Counted from the stretch's first letter, positions 7,477-15,558 are shown. The stretch is DNA of 16,143 bases from JASEGV01 sp947085285 (GCA_947085285.1 CAMTVZ010000190.1:1-16143), one strand, 5' to 3'. Numbers and translations are program-made. Notes: generated by a model from the sequence alone, not told the origin.

Positions 7477-9456
7477 CTATTTTGCCAATAACATTTTCTT
7501 CACCGATGTGTATGTGCCCGATTTAAGTTTGTAGAAATAAACTCCACTTGTTAATTGAGTGGCATCAAAATTAACTTCATAATATCCAGCTTCTTTAAAT
7601 CCATCTACAAGTGTGGCAACTTCACGTCCTAACACATCGTATATTTTCAAAGTTGTGTAACTTCCCCCCTTAGCTGAGGGGGCTATTTGCCATTTAATAT
7701 TAGTAGAGGGATTGAACGGATTTGGATAGTTTTGTTGCAATGCAAAATTATCAGGTATTAAAGTTTCTTCTTCTTTTGCCGACGTTAACAAATCTACAAC
7801 TGTTCGGATAACTAAATTATATCCTGTTCCAAAATTATTCACTTCTTGAAAATTTAACCATTGTAAACCGCTTCCTCCATCAAATAGAGACGAACTACGT
7901 GTAGTTTGATTTGCACCGTTATCAATTACAAATTGAATTGTATCACCGGCTGTTCCAACTACTTCAAAGGCGATATGAAAATTTACATTTTTCGGGATAG
8001 TAATATTAAGCGGACTTAAATCGACTGTATTAAAAACACCTTTTGTTAAATTCGAAAAAGGAATATTTATTGCAGCCCCAATTTGAGTTCCGGGAATACC
8101 GCCCAAACTTCCGCTTGCGTTATTATGGACTGTTACTTTCAATGTTCCGTTGCCTTTAATTCCATTTGCTCCACCGTTTATTAAAAATTCTGTTCGTTTT
8201 AACTTTGCATCAGAGCTTGGAGTAAAGCGCACAGCATAGGCAACATCTTCAAATTCAGAAGGCAATTTAAGAAGATAAGTAGGTGTTCCGTGATATTCCA
8301 AAATATTTGTTATTGGCTGGTCGGCTACTTTATTTGCGAGAAAATTTATTCCACTCGTTACTAATCCCGCAGTTACTGATACTGATACTCGAGCATTCAC
8401 CGAATCAATCAAAGGATCGTGCGATTCGTTCTGCCCGTTATAATACTCGGCTACAACCGGATTAATAAACGAGATACCGTTTTCATCATCAGCGTACGGT
8501 CCAACGCTCGATCCACCAGTAAATGTAGGAATAATCGGTTCAATTTTAACAAAATAATTTCCTGGCATCAAACCTTGCAGCGTGTAAGCACCTGTATTTT
8601 GAACAAAATAATCGGTAACTGTAGAAATTTGATTCATCAACGAATCGGTTGTGCTAATCGCAACAACATTGGCGCCCCGAACCACTGAATTGTCGAAACG
8701 AACTACATTACCACTAATTCTTCCTGTTGATGTTGTAAAGAATGGTTCAGGATATAAAAAGCTTACGGCAGCTATATCGTCGGGATTCAAATTTGCTAAC
8801 GGTTCATCATCATCGGTCGATGTTGGATACATTGTTGGAATATAAATATCGTTTGTATTAATTCCATCGCCAACAAATTCGTAGTTTATTTGTGTATGAT
8901 CGAGCCCGATAAAATGTCCAAGCTCGTGAACGATAGTAGCTTTAAATTGAATTTCGTTAAGATTGTAAGGCGATTGTGTAAATTTTCCGTTTAAAACAGC
9001 TTCGCCTTCGACGTAATAACCAGCGTTGGGTCCGGAATCATAATAAGCTGAACCAGCGTATCCCAAAATATCGTCGCTTGCACCAGCACCATATACCGCA
9101 TCGATTATCTCTCCGTTATTATCGAAAACTATTGGGTTAATACCGTCTGAAAATTTTGACAGGTAGCTTGTAAAATTTGTTCCATTCACATCAACAGGCA
9201 GTTCGCCTTGATAGAGAAATGTAACATTCGACGATGCAACATCTTGCCAAACTTGATAACTCCCGATAGTCAAATTTTTTGCAGTCAGGTTCGAGAAGGC
9301 ACCTAAATTTCCTTTATCTATCTGGTAAGTGATTGGCATAGTTTTATAGACTATCGATCTATTCTGATAAGTCGAAAGAGGTCCACCAGCAAAAGTAATT
9401 ATATAAAATTGAATGTAAATTAACAGAAGAGGAAGTAATATTCGAAGTTTCTGCAT
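7477..9456 (-). CDS. Exported metzincin (matrixin-like) metalloprotease with T9SS sorting domain
   Basis: This 659-residue protein starts with a signal peptide (about 1-23). A metzincin catalytic domain follows, with the full zinc motif HExxHxxGxxH as H177-E-L-G-H181-F-I-G184-L-D-H187 and a downstream Met-turn candidate at M209 (PTMYP), as in family M10 matrixins. About 240-320 is a carboxypeptidase-regulatory-like beta fold (GRISGNVV, GAYTLQGLMPGNY). About 375-560 is a further beta-rich region. Residues 571-659 are a T9SS type A sorting domain (QNYPNPFNPST, YDVLGREVATLV, GVYFYKL). The T9SS would carry it across the outer membrane, after which the tail is normally removed. I see no cysteine anywhere, so no matrixin-style cysteine switch. 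It begins 8 bases after the 198-residue exported protein's stop. A GC-rich palindrome (7665-7682) codes part of the tail. Confidence 0.9.
   Translation of the reverse strand: MQKLRILLPLLLIYIQFYIITFAGGPLSTYQNRSIVYKTMPITYQIDKGNLGAFSNLTAKNLTIGSYQVWQDVASSNVTFLYQGELPVDVNGTNFTSYLSKFSDGINPIVFDNNGEIIDAVYGAGASDDILGYAGSAYYDSGPNAGYYVEGEAVLNGKFTQSPYNLNEIQFKATIVHELGHFIGLDHTQINYEFVGDGINTNDIYIPTMYPTSTDDDEPLANLNPDDIAAVSFLYPEPFFTTSTGRISGNVVRFDNSVVRGANVVAISTTDSLMNQISTVTDYFVQNTGAYTLQGLMPGNYFVKIEPIIPTFTGGSSVGPYADDENGISFINPVVAEYYNGQNESHDPLIDSVNARVSVSVTAGLVTSGINFLANKVADQPITNILEYHGTPTYLLKLPSEFEDVAYAVRFTPSSDAKLKRTEFLINGGANGIKGNGTLKVTVHNNASGSLGGIPGTQIGAAINIPFSNLTKGVFNTVDLSPLNITIPKNVNFHIAFEVVGTAGDTIQFVIDNGANQTTRSSSLFDGGSGLQWLNFQEVNNFGTGYNLVIRTVVDLLTSAKEEETLIPDNFALQQNYPNPFNPSTNIKWQIAPSAKGGSYTTLKIYDVLGREVATLVDGFKEAGYYEVNFDATQLTSGVYFYKLKSGTYTSVKKMLLAK
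7665..7682. repeat. GC-rich near-palindrome inside the T9SS tail coding sequence
   Basis: CCCCCTTAGCTGAGGGGG matches its own reverse complement at 16 of 18 positions and stands out from the AT-rich surroundings. On the minus strand it is in frame and encodes the P-S-A-K-G-G segment between QIA and SYTTLK. Typical T9SS tails have a shorter turn here, so it may be a small inserted palindromic element. Confidence 0.5.
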
Positions 9457-9464
9457 CTGGTATC

Positions 9465-10061
9465 CTATTTAGTTTTTAATGTTGTTACAAGTTTGCGTAC
9501 GGTTTCAGCAAATTCAGCATAGTCGTATTTTTCAATACGAATTGGTTTTAGCCACTTTTGGTTGGCAACTGCTTTCGGATTTTTTAGATGCTTAAATAAA
9601 TTCGGGTTTGGCGATTTATTTTGCACAAACTTTTTTCCTGAACGAGTGTCAGTTATTACCGAAAATTTTCCTTGTTCCATACCAACTGGGCTCTGCATTC
9701 CTTTTGTGCTTTGAGGATAAAGCATCAGTATAACTTCTTCGTTTACTGTAAAGCGTGGACTGCCGGCAGTAGAATAAACAATGCCATCAGCTTTCCCCCC
9801 ATATTGTTTGAATGTGTATTTACCTTTTGTATCACCGTAAAAATTTTCCAAAACGGTTATTGTTATGTAAGTAACTAACAGTCCCGATTGCTCATCTTTT
9901 CCGCTTTCAATTTTTTCGACTATACCGTGAATAATTAGATCCGATTTTTTTATAAGGTCTTCTATATTCATTGGTTTTGAGCGTTGTGAAAATGCAAATA
10001 GAGCACTCAAAAATGTGAACATTAGTAGGATAATCAATATTTTCAAATTTTGTTTTAACAT
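9465..10061 (-). CDS. Exported protein of unknown function, paired with the metalloprotease
   Basis: I cannot name this 198-residue protein. It has a clear signal peptide (MLKQNLKILIILLMFTFL up to about residue 25, ending near FAFSQ). The mature part begins NIEDLIKKSDLIIHGIVEKI and continues as alternating beta strands (TYITITVLENFYGD, YTFKQYGG, SPRFTVNEEVILMLYP, QGKFSVITD), the pattern of a small secreted beta-barrel domain. A lysine-rich helical tail ends the protein. There are no catalytic motifs, no cysteine pairs and no T9SS tail, so it is probably periplasmic. Its TAG is 8 bases before the protease ATG, and the protease ribosome site (AGGA) overlaps that stop, implying coupled expression. 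It starts 11 bases after the larE-like gene. A role as chaperone, inhibitor or partner of the protease is a guess from position only. Confidence 0.75.
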   Translation of the reverse strand: MLKQNLKILIILLMFTFLSALFAFSQRSKPMNIEDLIKKSDLIIHGIVEKIESGKDEQSGLLVTYITITVLENFYGDTKGKYTFKQYGGKADGIVYSTAGSPRFTVNEEVILMLYPQSTKGMQSPVGMEQGKFSVITDTRSGKKFVQNKSPNPNLFKHLKNPKAVANQKWLKPIRIEKYDYAEFAETVRKLVTTLKTK

Positions 10062-10072
10062 AATGTATGTGT

Positions 10073-10930
10073 TTATATTTTTTTGTGATTGGCTAAATAT
10101 TTTTCGGTTTCTGATTCTGTTAAAACTTCGTTCATCGAACCGGTGCGGTATCCTTCGAGATCGAGGGTTATATATTTAAAACCGATTTCTTTAATTTTTT
10201 GAACTAACGATTGGCGTAAATTATTATCTAAAAATTTTTCGATTTCGTTTTTACCCACTTCGATGCGTACAGTATTATCGTCGTGATGCCGAACTCGGAA
10301 ATATTTGAAGCCGTAATCGCGTAACAAAGTTTCGGCATAGTCGATTTTTTTTAATTTTGCCTTGTCAATTCCAAAGCCATACGGAAACCGGGACGACAAA
10401 CAAGCAAACGATTGCTTGTCCCAAGTTGGTAGCAAAAGTTCCTTCGAGATTTCTCGTATCTCCTGTTTGGTCAAGTTGGCTTCGAGGAGTGGTGAGCGAA
10501 CATTATTTTCTCGCACTGCTTTCATTCCCGGTCTAAAATCATTTAAGTCGTCTTTATTTGTACCGTCGGCAATCCATTTAATTTTTCTTTCAGCCGCAAT
10601 AGCCGAAAGTTTTGAGAATAATTCGGTTTTGCAGTAGTAACATCTATCGGGTGGATTCTGTTTGAATTTTATATTGTCGGTTTCTTCTGTGTAAACGACG
10701 ATGCAATTAGCCCCGATACTTTTTGCAAAACTTTCGGCTTCTTCATATTCGCGAGCGGGATAGGTTTCAGATTTACCGATAACGGCTAAAGCTTTATCGC
10801 CTAACACATCGGTTGCAACTTTTAATAGAAGAGTACTGTCAACGCCTCCTGAAAAACCGATAACAACGTTTCCCATCTCAGACAAAATTTGCCTGAGACG
10901 GTTATATTTAATGCTCGATTGTAAATTCAT
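10073..10930 (-). CDS. larE: LarE-like ATP-dependent sulfur transferase (PP-loop)
   Basis: This 285-residue protein matches the LarE family in length and motifs. It has a PP-loop SGGVDS (27-32), which binds ATP to adenylate the substrate, PPDRCYYCK with C97 and C100, ADGTN (121-125), and ACLSSRFPYG with C177. In the lactate-racemase system LarE adds sulfur to the nickel-pincer nucleotide precursor. In the single-cysteine form the sulfur comes sacrificially from the Cys equivalent to C177; in three-cysteine forms an iron-sulfur cluster can be bound. The C97/C100/C177 set suggests the three-cysteine type, which is inference. No larA, larB or larC is in the window. It lies 24 bases after the TPR gene and 11 bases before the exported 198-residue protein, so it is probably in one operon with them. 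No clear Shine-Dalgarno site precedes the ATG. Confidence 0.88.
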   Translation of the reverse strand: MNLQSSIKYNRLRQILSEMGNVVIGFSGGVDSTLLLKVATDVLGDKALAVIGKSETYPAREYEEAESFAKSIGANCIVVYTEETDNIKFKQNPPDRCYYCKTELFSKLSAIAAERKIKWIADGTNKDDLNDFRPGMKAVRENNVRSPLLEANLTKQEIREISKELLLPTWDKQSFACLSSRFPYGFGIDKAKLKKIDYAETLLRDYGFKYFRVRHHDDNTVRIEVGKNEIEKFLDNNLRQSLVQKIKEIGFKYITLDLEGYRTGSMNEVLTESETEKYLANHKKI

Positions 10931-10954
10931 CTATTGAAGAAGGAGTGGTAAGAA

Positions 10955-12361
10955 TTATTTTTTTAACAACTGTAGAAATTCTTTGATTGATCGGACGCCT
11001 GGGAATTCAATTTCGAAAAGCTCCTTTTTTGTTTCATCTAACAAGAAAGATTTTTTCAACGATTCAATTGCTTCGTGATGTTTTTTCAGAAGAAAAAGAA
11101 CTTTTGCTTTTCCGTAGTAAGCATCAGCCCAATCGGGTTTTAATTCAATGCACTTGTTGTAAGATTTTAAGGATTGTTTATAGTATCCGTATTCGAGTAA
11201 GGTTTCAGCTAAATCGAACAATGCATATAAATTTTTTGGATTAATTTTCAAAGCCATTTTATAACTAATGAGTGCATCACGCCAATACCCTAATTGGTAG
11301 GAAGTATCTGCCTTTGCATACCATAAGTCGGAATCGTTTTTGTTTAACATCAAGGCATGGTTGTAGTCGTCTAAGGCTTTTCGATATTTTTTTAAATGGT
11401 CGTATGAAATACCTCGAGCGTAGTATGATTCGTAGTGATTAGAATCGATCTTTATGGCTTGAGTGAAACATTTGATAGCTTGGTTGTATTCCCCCAATTC
11501 CTGATAAGCGTTTCCCATATTATGCCATGCATGCGAATCACCCGAATCTATCCTTACAGCATGTTGGTAACACTCGATTGCATCATAAAATTTTCCCAAG
11601 TTGGCAAAAGTGTTTCCTTTGTTGTACCAAGCTGAGGAAAATTTTTCGTTTATCGTAATCGCCATATCATAATGGTCGAGTGCTTTTATGTAATCAGTAA
11701 ATCGATTATATATGATACCGCAGTTATACCAAGCGTTATGATTATAGGGTTGGAGTTCTAAATTTTTTTTGTAATACTGGAGTGCCTCATCAAACTGGCC
11801 CATCATATCGTAACAAAAGCCGACCTCGTAAGTTAATAATTTGTCGTCCGGTCTTATTTGAAGGAGATGTTTTAAAATCGGAAGAGCCTCATTGTATTTG
11901 TCCATTTTTTCGAGCAACATCGCCTTGGAAAAGAGAGCGTCTTCGTTATCTGGTTCAGTTTCAATTGCTTTGTTAAAACATTCATATGCTTCCTCAAACC
12001 TGTTCAATCGTTCGAGTACAATCCCCATATATAAAATAACTTCGTTATCTGAAGGATTTAATAATAATGATTTTTTGAAAGCATCGAGAGCTTCTTCATA
12101 CTCCTCTAAAAAACTTAATATATTTCCTTTCATTTGCCAGAATTCAGAGCTGTATGAATTCTGCTCAATAAGCATATCTATATAAAAGAGGGCATTTTCA
12201 TACTCGCATTCTTCTATGAAGAGGTTTACTACATCTTCCAGGGTTTCGGGGCTAAGTTTTCCATTTGTATTCTTTATTTTTTCTCGTAAGTCCTTTGTTT
12301 CGTTATCTTGGTTCCTTGGCTGATCAATATCATCAGATTCGTCGAAATTGTACGTGTCCAT
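10955..12361 (-). CDS. Tetratricopeptide-repeat (TPR) protein
   Basis: The 468-residue protein is almost entirely TPR. From residue 72 to 445 there are eleven gap-free repeats of exactly 34 residues, with the usual W/Y-N-x-G, A and P positions (for example AWYNKGNTFANLGKFYDAI and LYALFDLAETLLEYG). A more degenerate repeat covers about 38-71. The N-terminus is short and acidic (MDTYNFDESDD). The last 23 residues (FPGVRSIKEFLQLLKK) form a capping helix. There is no signal peptide or membrane segment, so it is a cytoplasmic protein-binding scaffold of unknown partner. GGAG six bases before the ATG is a good ribosome site. It is the first gene of the probable unit with larE, the 198-residue exported protein and the protease; a promoter candidate lies about 50-80 bases upstream. 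Confidence 0.9.
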   Translation of the reverse strand: MDTYNFDESDDIDQPRNQDNETKDLREKIKNTNGKLSPETLEDVVNLFIEECEYENALFYIDMLIEQNSYSSEFWQMKGNILSFLEEYEEALDAFKKSLLLNPSDNEVILYMGIVLERLNRFEEAYECFNKAIETEPDNEDALFSKAMLLEKMDKYNEALPILKHLLQIRPDDKLLTYEVGFCYDMMGQFDEALQYYKKNLELQPYNHNAWYNCGIIYNRFTDYIKALDHYDMAITINEKFSSAWYNKGNTFANLGKFYDAIECYQHAVRIDSGDSHAWHNMGNAYQELGEYNQAIKCFTQAIKIDSNHYESYYARGISYDHLKKYRKALDDYNHALMLNKNDSDLWYAKADTSYQLGYWRDALISYKMALKINPKNLYALFDLAETLLEYGYYKQSLKSYNKCIELKPDWADAYYGKAKVLFLLKKHHEAIESLKKSFLLDETKKELFEIEFPGVRSIKEFLQLLKK

Positions 12362-12414
12362 AGTTTCTCCGATCTATTAACATTTTTATTTTACATCTTT
12401 TCATATTCTAACAC

Positions 12415-12444
12415 AATATACAAAAAATAATTCCTAACAATCAA
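12415..12444 (-). promoter_or_regulatory. Candidate promoter for the TPR-larE-protease unit
   Basis: On the minus strand TTGATT (12439-12444) and TATATT (12415-12420) are separated by 18 bases, a reasonable sigma-70-like pair. This predicts a leader of roughly 45-50 bases before the TPR gene ATG. The region is AT-rich, so chance matches are possible, and Bacteroidota-type primary sigma factors favour a different consensus, which this fits only in part. Confidence 0.45.
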
Positions 12445-12451
12445 GTATTTT

Positions 12452-14341
12452 TTATTTAAGTAGAATCATCTTTCGCGTATATCCCCATAAATAGTTTACA
12501 TTATTATCGTTTACGATGGTAGATAATCTACAGAAATATACACCACTTGCAAGCTGATCGGCGTTGAAGGTTGCCTTGTATGTACCGGCAAATTGTTTCC
12601 CATCGAACAATGTTTTTACCTCCCTCCCCATTATATCGTAAACTTTCAAAGTTACATGAGCATTTTTAGGAAGATAATATTCTATCGCCGTTGTTGAATT
12701 AAACGGATTGGGATAATTTTGAGAAAGATAGAAAGAGTTTGGCTTTTGGTCGGAGACTTTTAGTACATATTCGTTTGTTAATAGAGGGAATTCGATATAC
12801 GAAGCATAATTTTCGTTCACAAATATTTCATTAGTGCTGTGTTTAAAAACAGGCAGAACGAATGGTGCGTTACCGAGTAATTTTCTATTGGTTTTATCGA
12901 TATTAGTGATTTCGATTCTGATTTTGTTGTTTGCCTGGAATTCGTGTGCATGGAAGAAGCCGTTAACGCTGACCTGGTTTATTTGTCCAACCTGATTTCC
13001 GCGCGAAACGTAATTTATACGGTTAATGAAATATTTATTATTTAGACTATCAACCTCGTATATCTGAACATTAACGGGATATATATTGGCGGAAGATTTT
13101 ATATAGAAATTAATTCGTGGAGAACCAAACATAATTACGTTTGTGTTTAACGGCGAAGTTTCGAATACTAAAGTTCGTTTCGTAAAAGCGGAGTCGAACC
13201 ACCGCCCAGTTAACCCTTCGATCCAAGCTCTTTCAAAATTATATGTTGTGTCACGGTATTCGTTAATAAGTTTTGTGATTTCGGTTGTTGTAGCAGGTGC
13301 TGAATATTTTAGACTGCCCCCTTGATGCAGATAAAATCGGTGATGCACAATATTCTGAAATGGTAGTTCGTTTATTTCGTGCTGTTTCCATTTGAAAAAT
13401 CCCAAAGTATCCATTGGAAGACTGCTGTAAGCGTAGGTGTATTTTGGTTCATCAAAAAATCCGGTATTAATATTTCGTAAAAAATGTTTAAACCAGCGGG
13501 TTATCCAGGAAAATTGATACTGCCACTGGTCGTAATTATCGTCCGAAAAATGTCCACCTGTTCCCAAATACATTTTCTTCAAACCGGGATAAGTAATCAT
13601 ATTTTTTATTCCATCGGATGCCTCAAAATAAAAGTCCTGATATTTTATAAAAGTCATCAGTGGCTTATGCGACGACTGCAATACTACAGTATCGATATCG
13701 CGTGGTTGAGTAAAGATGTTGAAAAGCGAGTCGAATGAATCGCGAACGAGTAAATTCCACAATGTGTCGCGCATACTATCATACTTTATGCTCGAAGTTT
13801 TTAGTAAAATCGGCAGAGTTCTTCTTATGGCGCCGTTGGCAAACATATCGGATGCCCAGCGTGGAACTATCACATCCGCCGATACAGCTTTAACTGGCAG
13901 GTTATCAACGATAGCCCAAAGACCGTGAAGTCCTCCCTGCGATCCACCGATTATGCCTATTGAGTTTGTATCGACGTTCGGTAACGAGCGAATGTAATTC
14001 ACTACCTCGGCTAAATCGAGTCGCTCGCGGGTCGACATAATAGTGGAATTACCTGAAGAATTTATGTGCCCACGAACAGTATAACAAAAAGTAAGAAAAT
14101 TACTTTTCGCATATACCTCAGCCGAAGGAATTGTCCAATCTTTGCTCCCTCCAAATCCATGTACGAATAACATCACTGGAAAACCTGCTGCAGGAGGAGG
14201 AACGGTAGGAACAAAATATGTAGCGTCAAGACTGTCGTTTGTTCCTACTGGAACAAAAACATCGTACCTTGTTTGTGTGAAGCTTATATCCGAAACGATG
14301 AACCCTAATAATACAAAATAGATATAATAGAAAAATTTCAT
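12452..14341 (-). CDS. Exported CocE/X-Pro-peptidase-like hydrolase (S15 type) with T9SS sorting domain
   Basis: This is a 629-residue alpha/beta hydrolase. Residues 1-22 form a signal peptide (MKFFYYIYFVLLGFIVS). The catalytic domain shows the oxyanion loop H61-G62 (LFVHGFGGSKDW), the nucleophile S134 in GGSQGG, and a likely catalytic H264 in GTGGHF; the acidic residue is not certain. After it comes a beta-rich domain (FETSPL, GSPRINFYI) like the C-terminal jelly roll of CocE/PepX enzymes, which cleave acyl esters or X-Pro peptides. The end (SQNYPNPFNSTTAIEY, YDIMGREVKTLF, GVYFCRL) is a T9SS sorting tail, so it should be secreted or surface-bound. I chose the ATG at 14341 (AAGGT upstream, followed at once by a signal peptide). 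The frame is open to an ATG at 14434, but those 31 codons overlap the mdh terminator and would bury the signal peptide. Confidence 0.87.
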   Translation of the reverse strand: MKFFYYIYFVLLGFIVSDISFTQTRYDVFVPVGTNDSLDATYFVPTVPPPAAGFPVMLFVHGFGGSKDWTIPSAEVYAKSNFLTFCYTVRGHINSSGNSTIMSTRERLDLAEVVNYIRSLPNVDTNSIGIIGGSQGGLHGLWAIVDNLPVKAVSADVIVPRWASDMFANGAIRRTLPILLKTSSIKYDSMRDTLWNLLVRDSFDSLFNIFTQPRDIDTVVLQSSHKPLMTFIKYQDFYFEASDGIKNMITYPGLKKMYLGTGGHFSDDNYDQWQYQFSWITRWFKHFLRNINTGFFDEPKYTYAYSSLPMDTLGFFKWKQHEINELPFQNIVHHRFYLHQGGSLKYSAPATTTEITKLINEYRDTTYNFERAWIEGLTGRWFDSAFTKRTLVFETSPLNTNVIMFGSPRINFYIKSSANIYPVNVQIYEVDSLNNKYFINRINYVSRGNQVGQINQVSVNGFFHAHEFQANNKIRIEITNIDKTNRKLLGNAPFVLPVFKHSTNEIFVNENYASYIEFPLLTNEYVLKVSDQKPNSFYLSQNYPNPFNSTTAIEYYLPKNAHVTLKVYDIMGREVKTLFDGKQFAGTYKATFNADQLASGVYFCRLSTIVNDNNVNYLWGYTRKMILLK

Positions 14342-14386
14342 ACTGATCGACCTTCTGTTTTTTATAGTTTTATCGGTTTCTTTTTT

Positions 14387-14430
14387 AAAAAAAAGAGCCA
14401 TCACACCTTCAAAAGGTAGAAATGGCTCTT
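14387..14430 (-). terminator. Intrinsic terminator downstream of mdh
   Basis: The arms AAGAGCCAT (14393-14401) and ATGGCTCTT (14422-14430) are perfect 9-base complements. Inside the loop ACCTT and AAGGT form a second 5-base stem. Read on the minus strand, the hairpin is followed by a run of eight T (14394-14387, partly within the stem). It sits about 47 bases beyond the mdh stop codon and just before the hydrolase start, so it should separate the two transcripts. Confidence 0.88.
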
Positions 14431-14477
14431 GCATAATAAAGATAATCCTTTATTACATATAACTGATGTTTGTCGGA

Positions 14478-15428
14478 TTACTTCGACAGGGTTAAAACTT
14501 CATCGCTCGATTTTTTTACTGACGCTACAGATTTTGCAAATGCCTCTTTTTCCTTGTCGGTCAAATCCATAACAATAATTTTCTCAATACCCTTTGCGCC
14601 TAAAACGACCGGCACACCAATAAATAAACCATCGACGCCGTATTCGCCATTGAGTAGAGTACAAACTGGCATTATCTTTTTCTTGTCAAAAATAATTGCT
14701 TCAGCCATTTCTAATGCTGCCCACGAGGGAGAGACAAAAGCAGAACCGCTGCCCAACAACTTAACTACTTCGCCGCCTGCTTGTCGTGTGCGAGCTTCAA
14801 TAGCATCTAATTTTTCAGGTGATATGAATTTTTCGACAGGCAATCCTGCGATACGGCATGCCGAACGAATCGGCAGCATATCGTCGCCGTGACCACCAAG
14901 AACCATGGCTTCTACGTTTTCGACACTTACGCCAGCTTCGTTTGCTACGAAAAATCTGTAGCGTGCAGAATCTAAAACTCCAGCCATACCCATTAATTTT
15001 TCGCGTGCTGGTTTTAAATTCATATATAAACGATAAACTATAGCATCCAAAGGATTAGCAATCGAAATGATAATTGCCTTCGGACAGAATTTGGAAATAC
15101 CCTCACTTACAGCGTCAGTGATTTTTAGATTGGTTGCTAATAATTCTTCCCTTGTAGGAATGGTACCGTCGGGCCTAGCTGCACGGGGCACTCCGGCCGT
15201 ATTAATAACCAAATCAGCACCTTCAATTACGTCGTATTCTTTTGAACCTTCGACCACAACATCGGATGAAATAATTGGTAACCCTTCTGAAATGTCGAGA
15301 CATTTACCCTTTGCTAGATCGGGTCCTTTTACATCCACTAAGCCAACGTAACGTGCAAGCCGACGTCTCACTATTTCCTGTACCAACACACCACCGATGT
15401 TACCACCGCCAATTACTGCAATTTTCAT
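14478..15428 (-). CDS. mdh: Malate dehydrogenase with an extended active-site loop
   Basis: The 316-residue protein belongs to the LDH-like malate dehydrogenases, which interconvert malate and oxaloacetate with NAD(H) in the TCA cycle. The dinucleotide motif is GGGNIGG (7-13), and D32 at the end of the second strand indicates NAD preference. N125 (ANPLD), D153/R156 (LDSARYR) and the catalytic H180 (GGHGDDM) are present. The mobile substrate loop reads PRAARPDGTIPTREELL (81-97), about five residues longer than the usual PRKPGMSRDDLL; R82 and R93 appear to be the substrate arginines. AGGAGG lies six bases before the ATG, a strong ribosome site. An intrinsic terminator follows. The gene is 130 bases downstream of rpmA and may have its own promoter, though I found no convincing one. 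Confidence 0.93.
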   Translation of the reverse strand: MKIAVIGGGNIGGVLVQEIVRRRLARYVGLVDVKGPDLAKGKCLDISEGLPIISSDVVVEGSKEYDVIEGADLVINTAGVPRAARPDGTIPTREELLATNLKITDAVSEGISKFCPKAIIISIANPLDAIVYRLYMNLKPAREKLMGMAGVLDSARYRFFVANEAGVSVENVEAMVLGGHGDDMLPIRSACRIAGLPVEKFISPEKLDAIEARTRQAGGEVVKLLGSGSAFVSPSWAALEMAEAIIFDKKKIMPVCTLLNGEYGVDGLFIGVPVVLGAKGIEKIIVMDLTDKEKEAFAKSVASVKKSSDEVLTLSK

Positions 15429-15558
15429 TGTATCCTCCTGATTAGAAGTTATTTGAATTGTTAATTAAGAACTAAAAAGTTTTTATAATAAACCCGAACA
15501 CAATCAAATTATGCGATGAACCTAATTCTTACGTGTAAGGCAAAGAACGATTGTATAA

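Noticed and set aside
7253..7477. A 74-codon minus-strand frame covering the end of the kinase and the GC-rich gap.
   Set aside because: It mostly overlaps the second receiver domain antisense and shows no recognisable protein features.
11892..12185. A 97-codon plus-strand frame opposite the TPR gene.
   Set aside because: The minus strand encodes an exact 34-residue TPR array; the antisense frame reflects its codon pattern.
14470..14892. A 140-codon plus-strand open frame opposite mdh.
   Set aside because: It lies wholly antisense to a well-supported gene, has a Ser/Pro/Thr-rich low-information translation and no ribosome site.
15466..15520. Possible mdh promoter (TTGATT and TATAAA on the minus strand).
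   Set aside because: The spacing between the boxes is only 14 bases, too short for a sigma-70-type promoter.
15528..15539. CTTACGTGTAAG, an inverted repeat after rpmA, considered as a terminator.
   Set aside because: Only five base pairs with a two-base loop and no T-tract follows on the minus strand.
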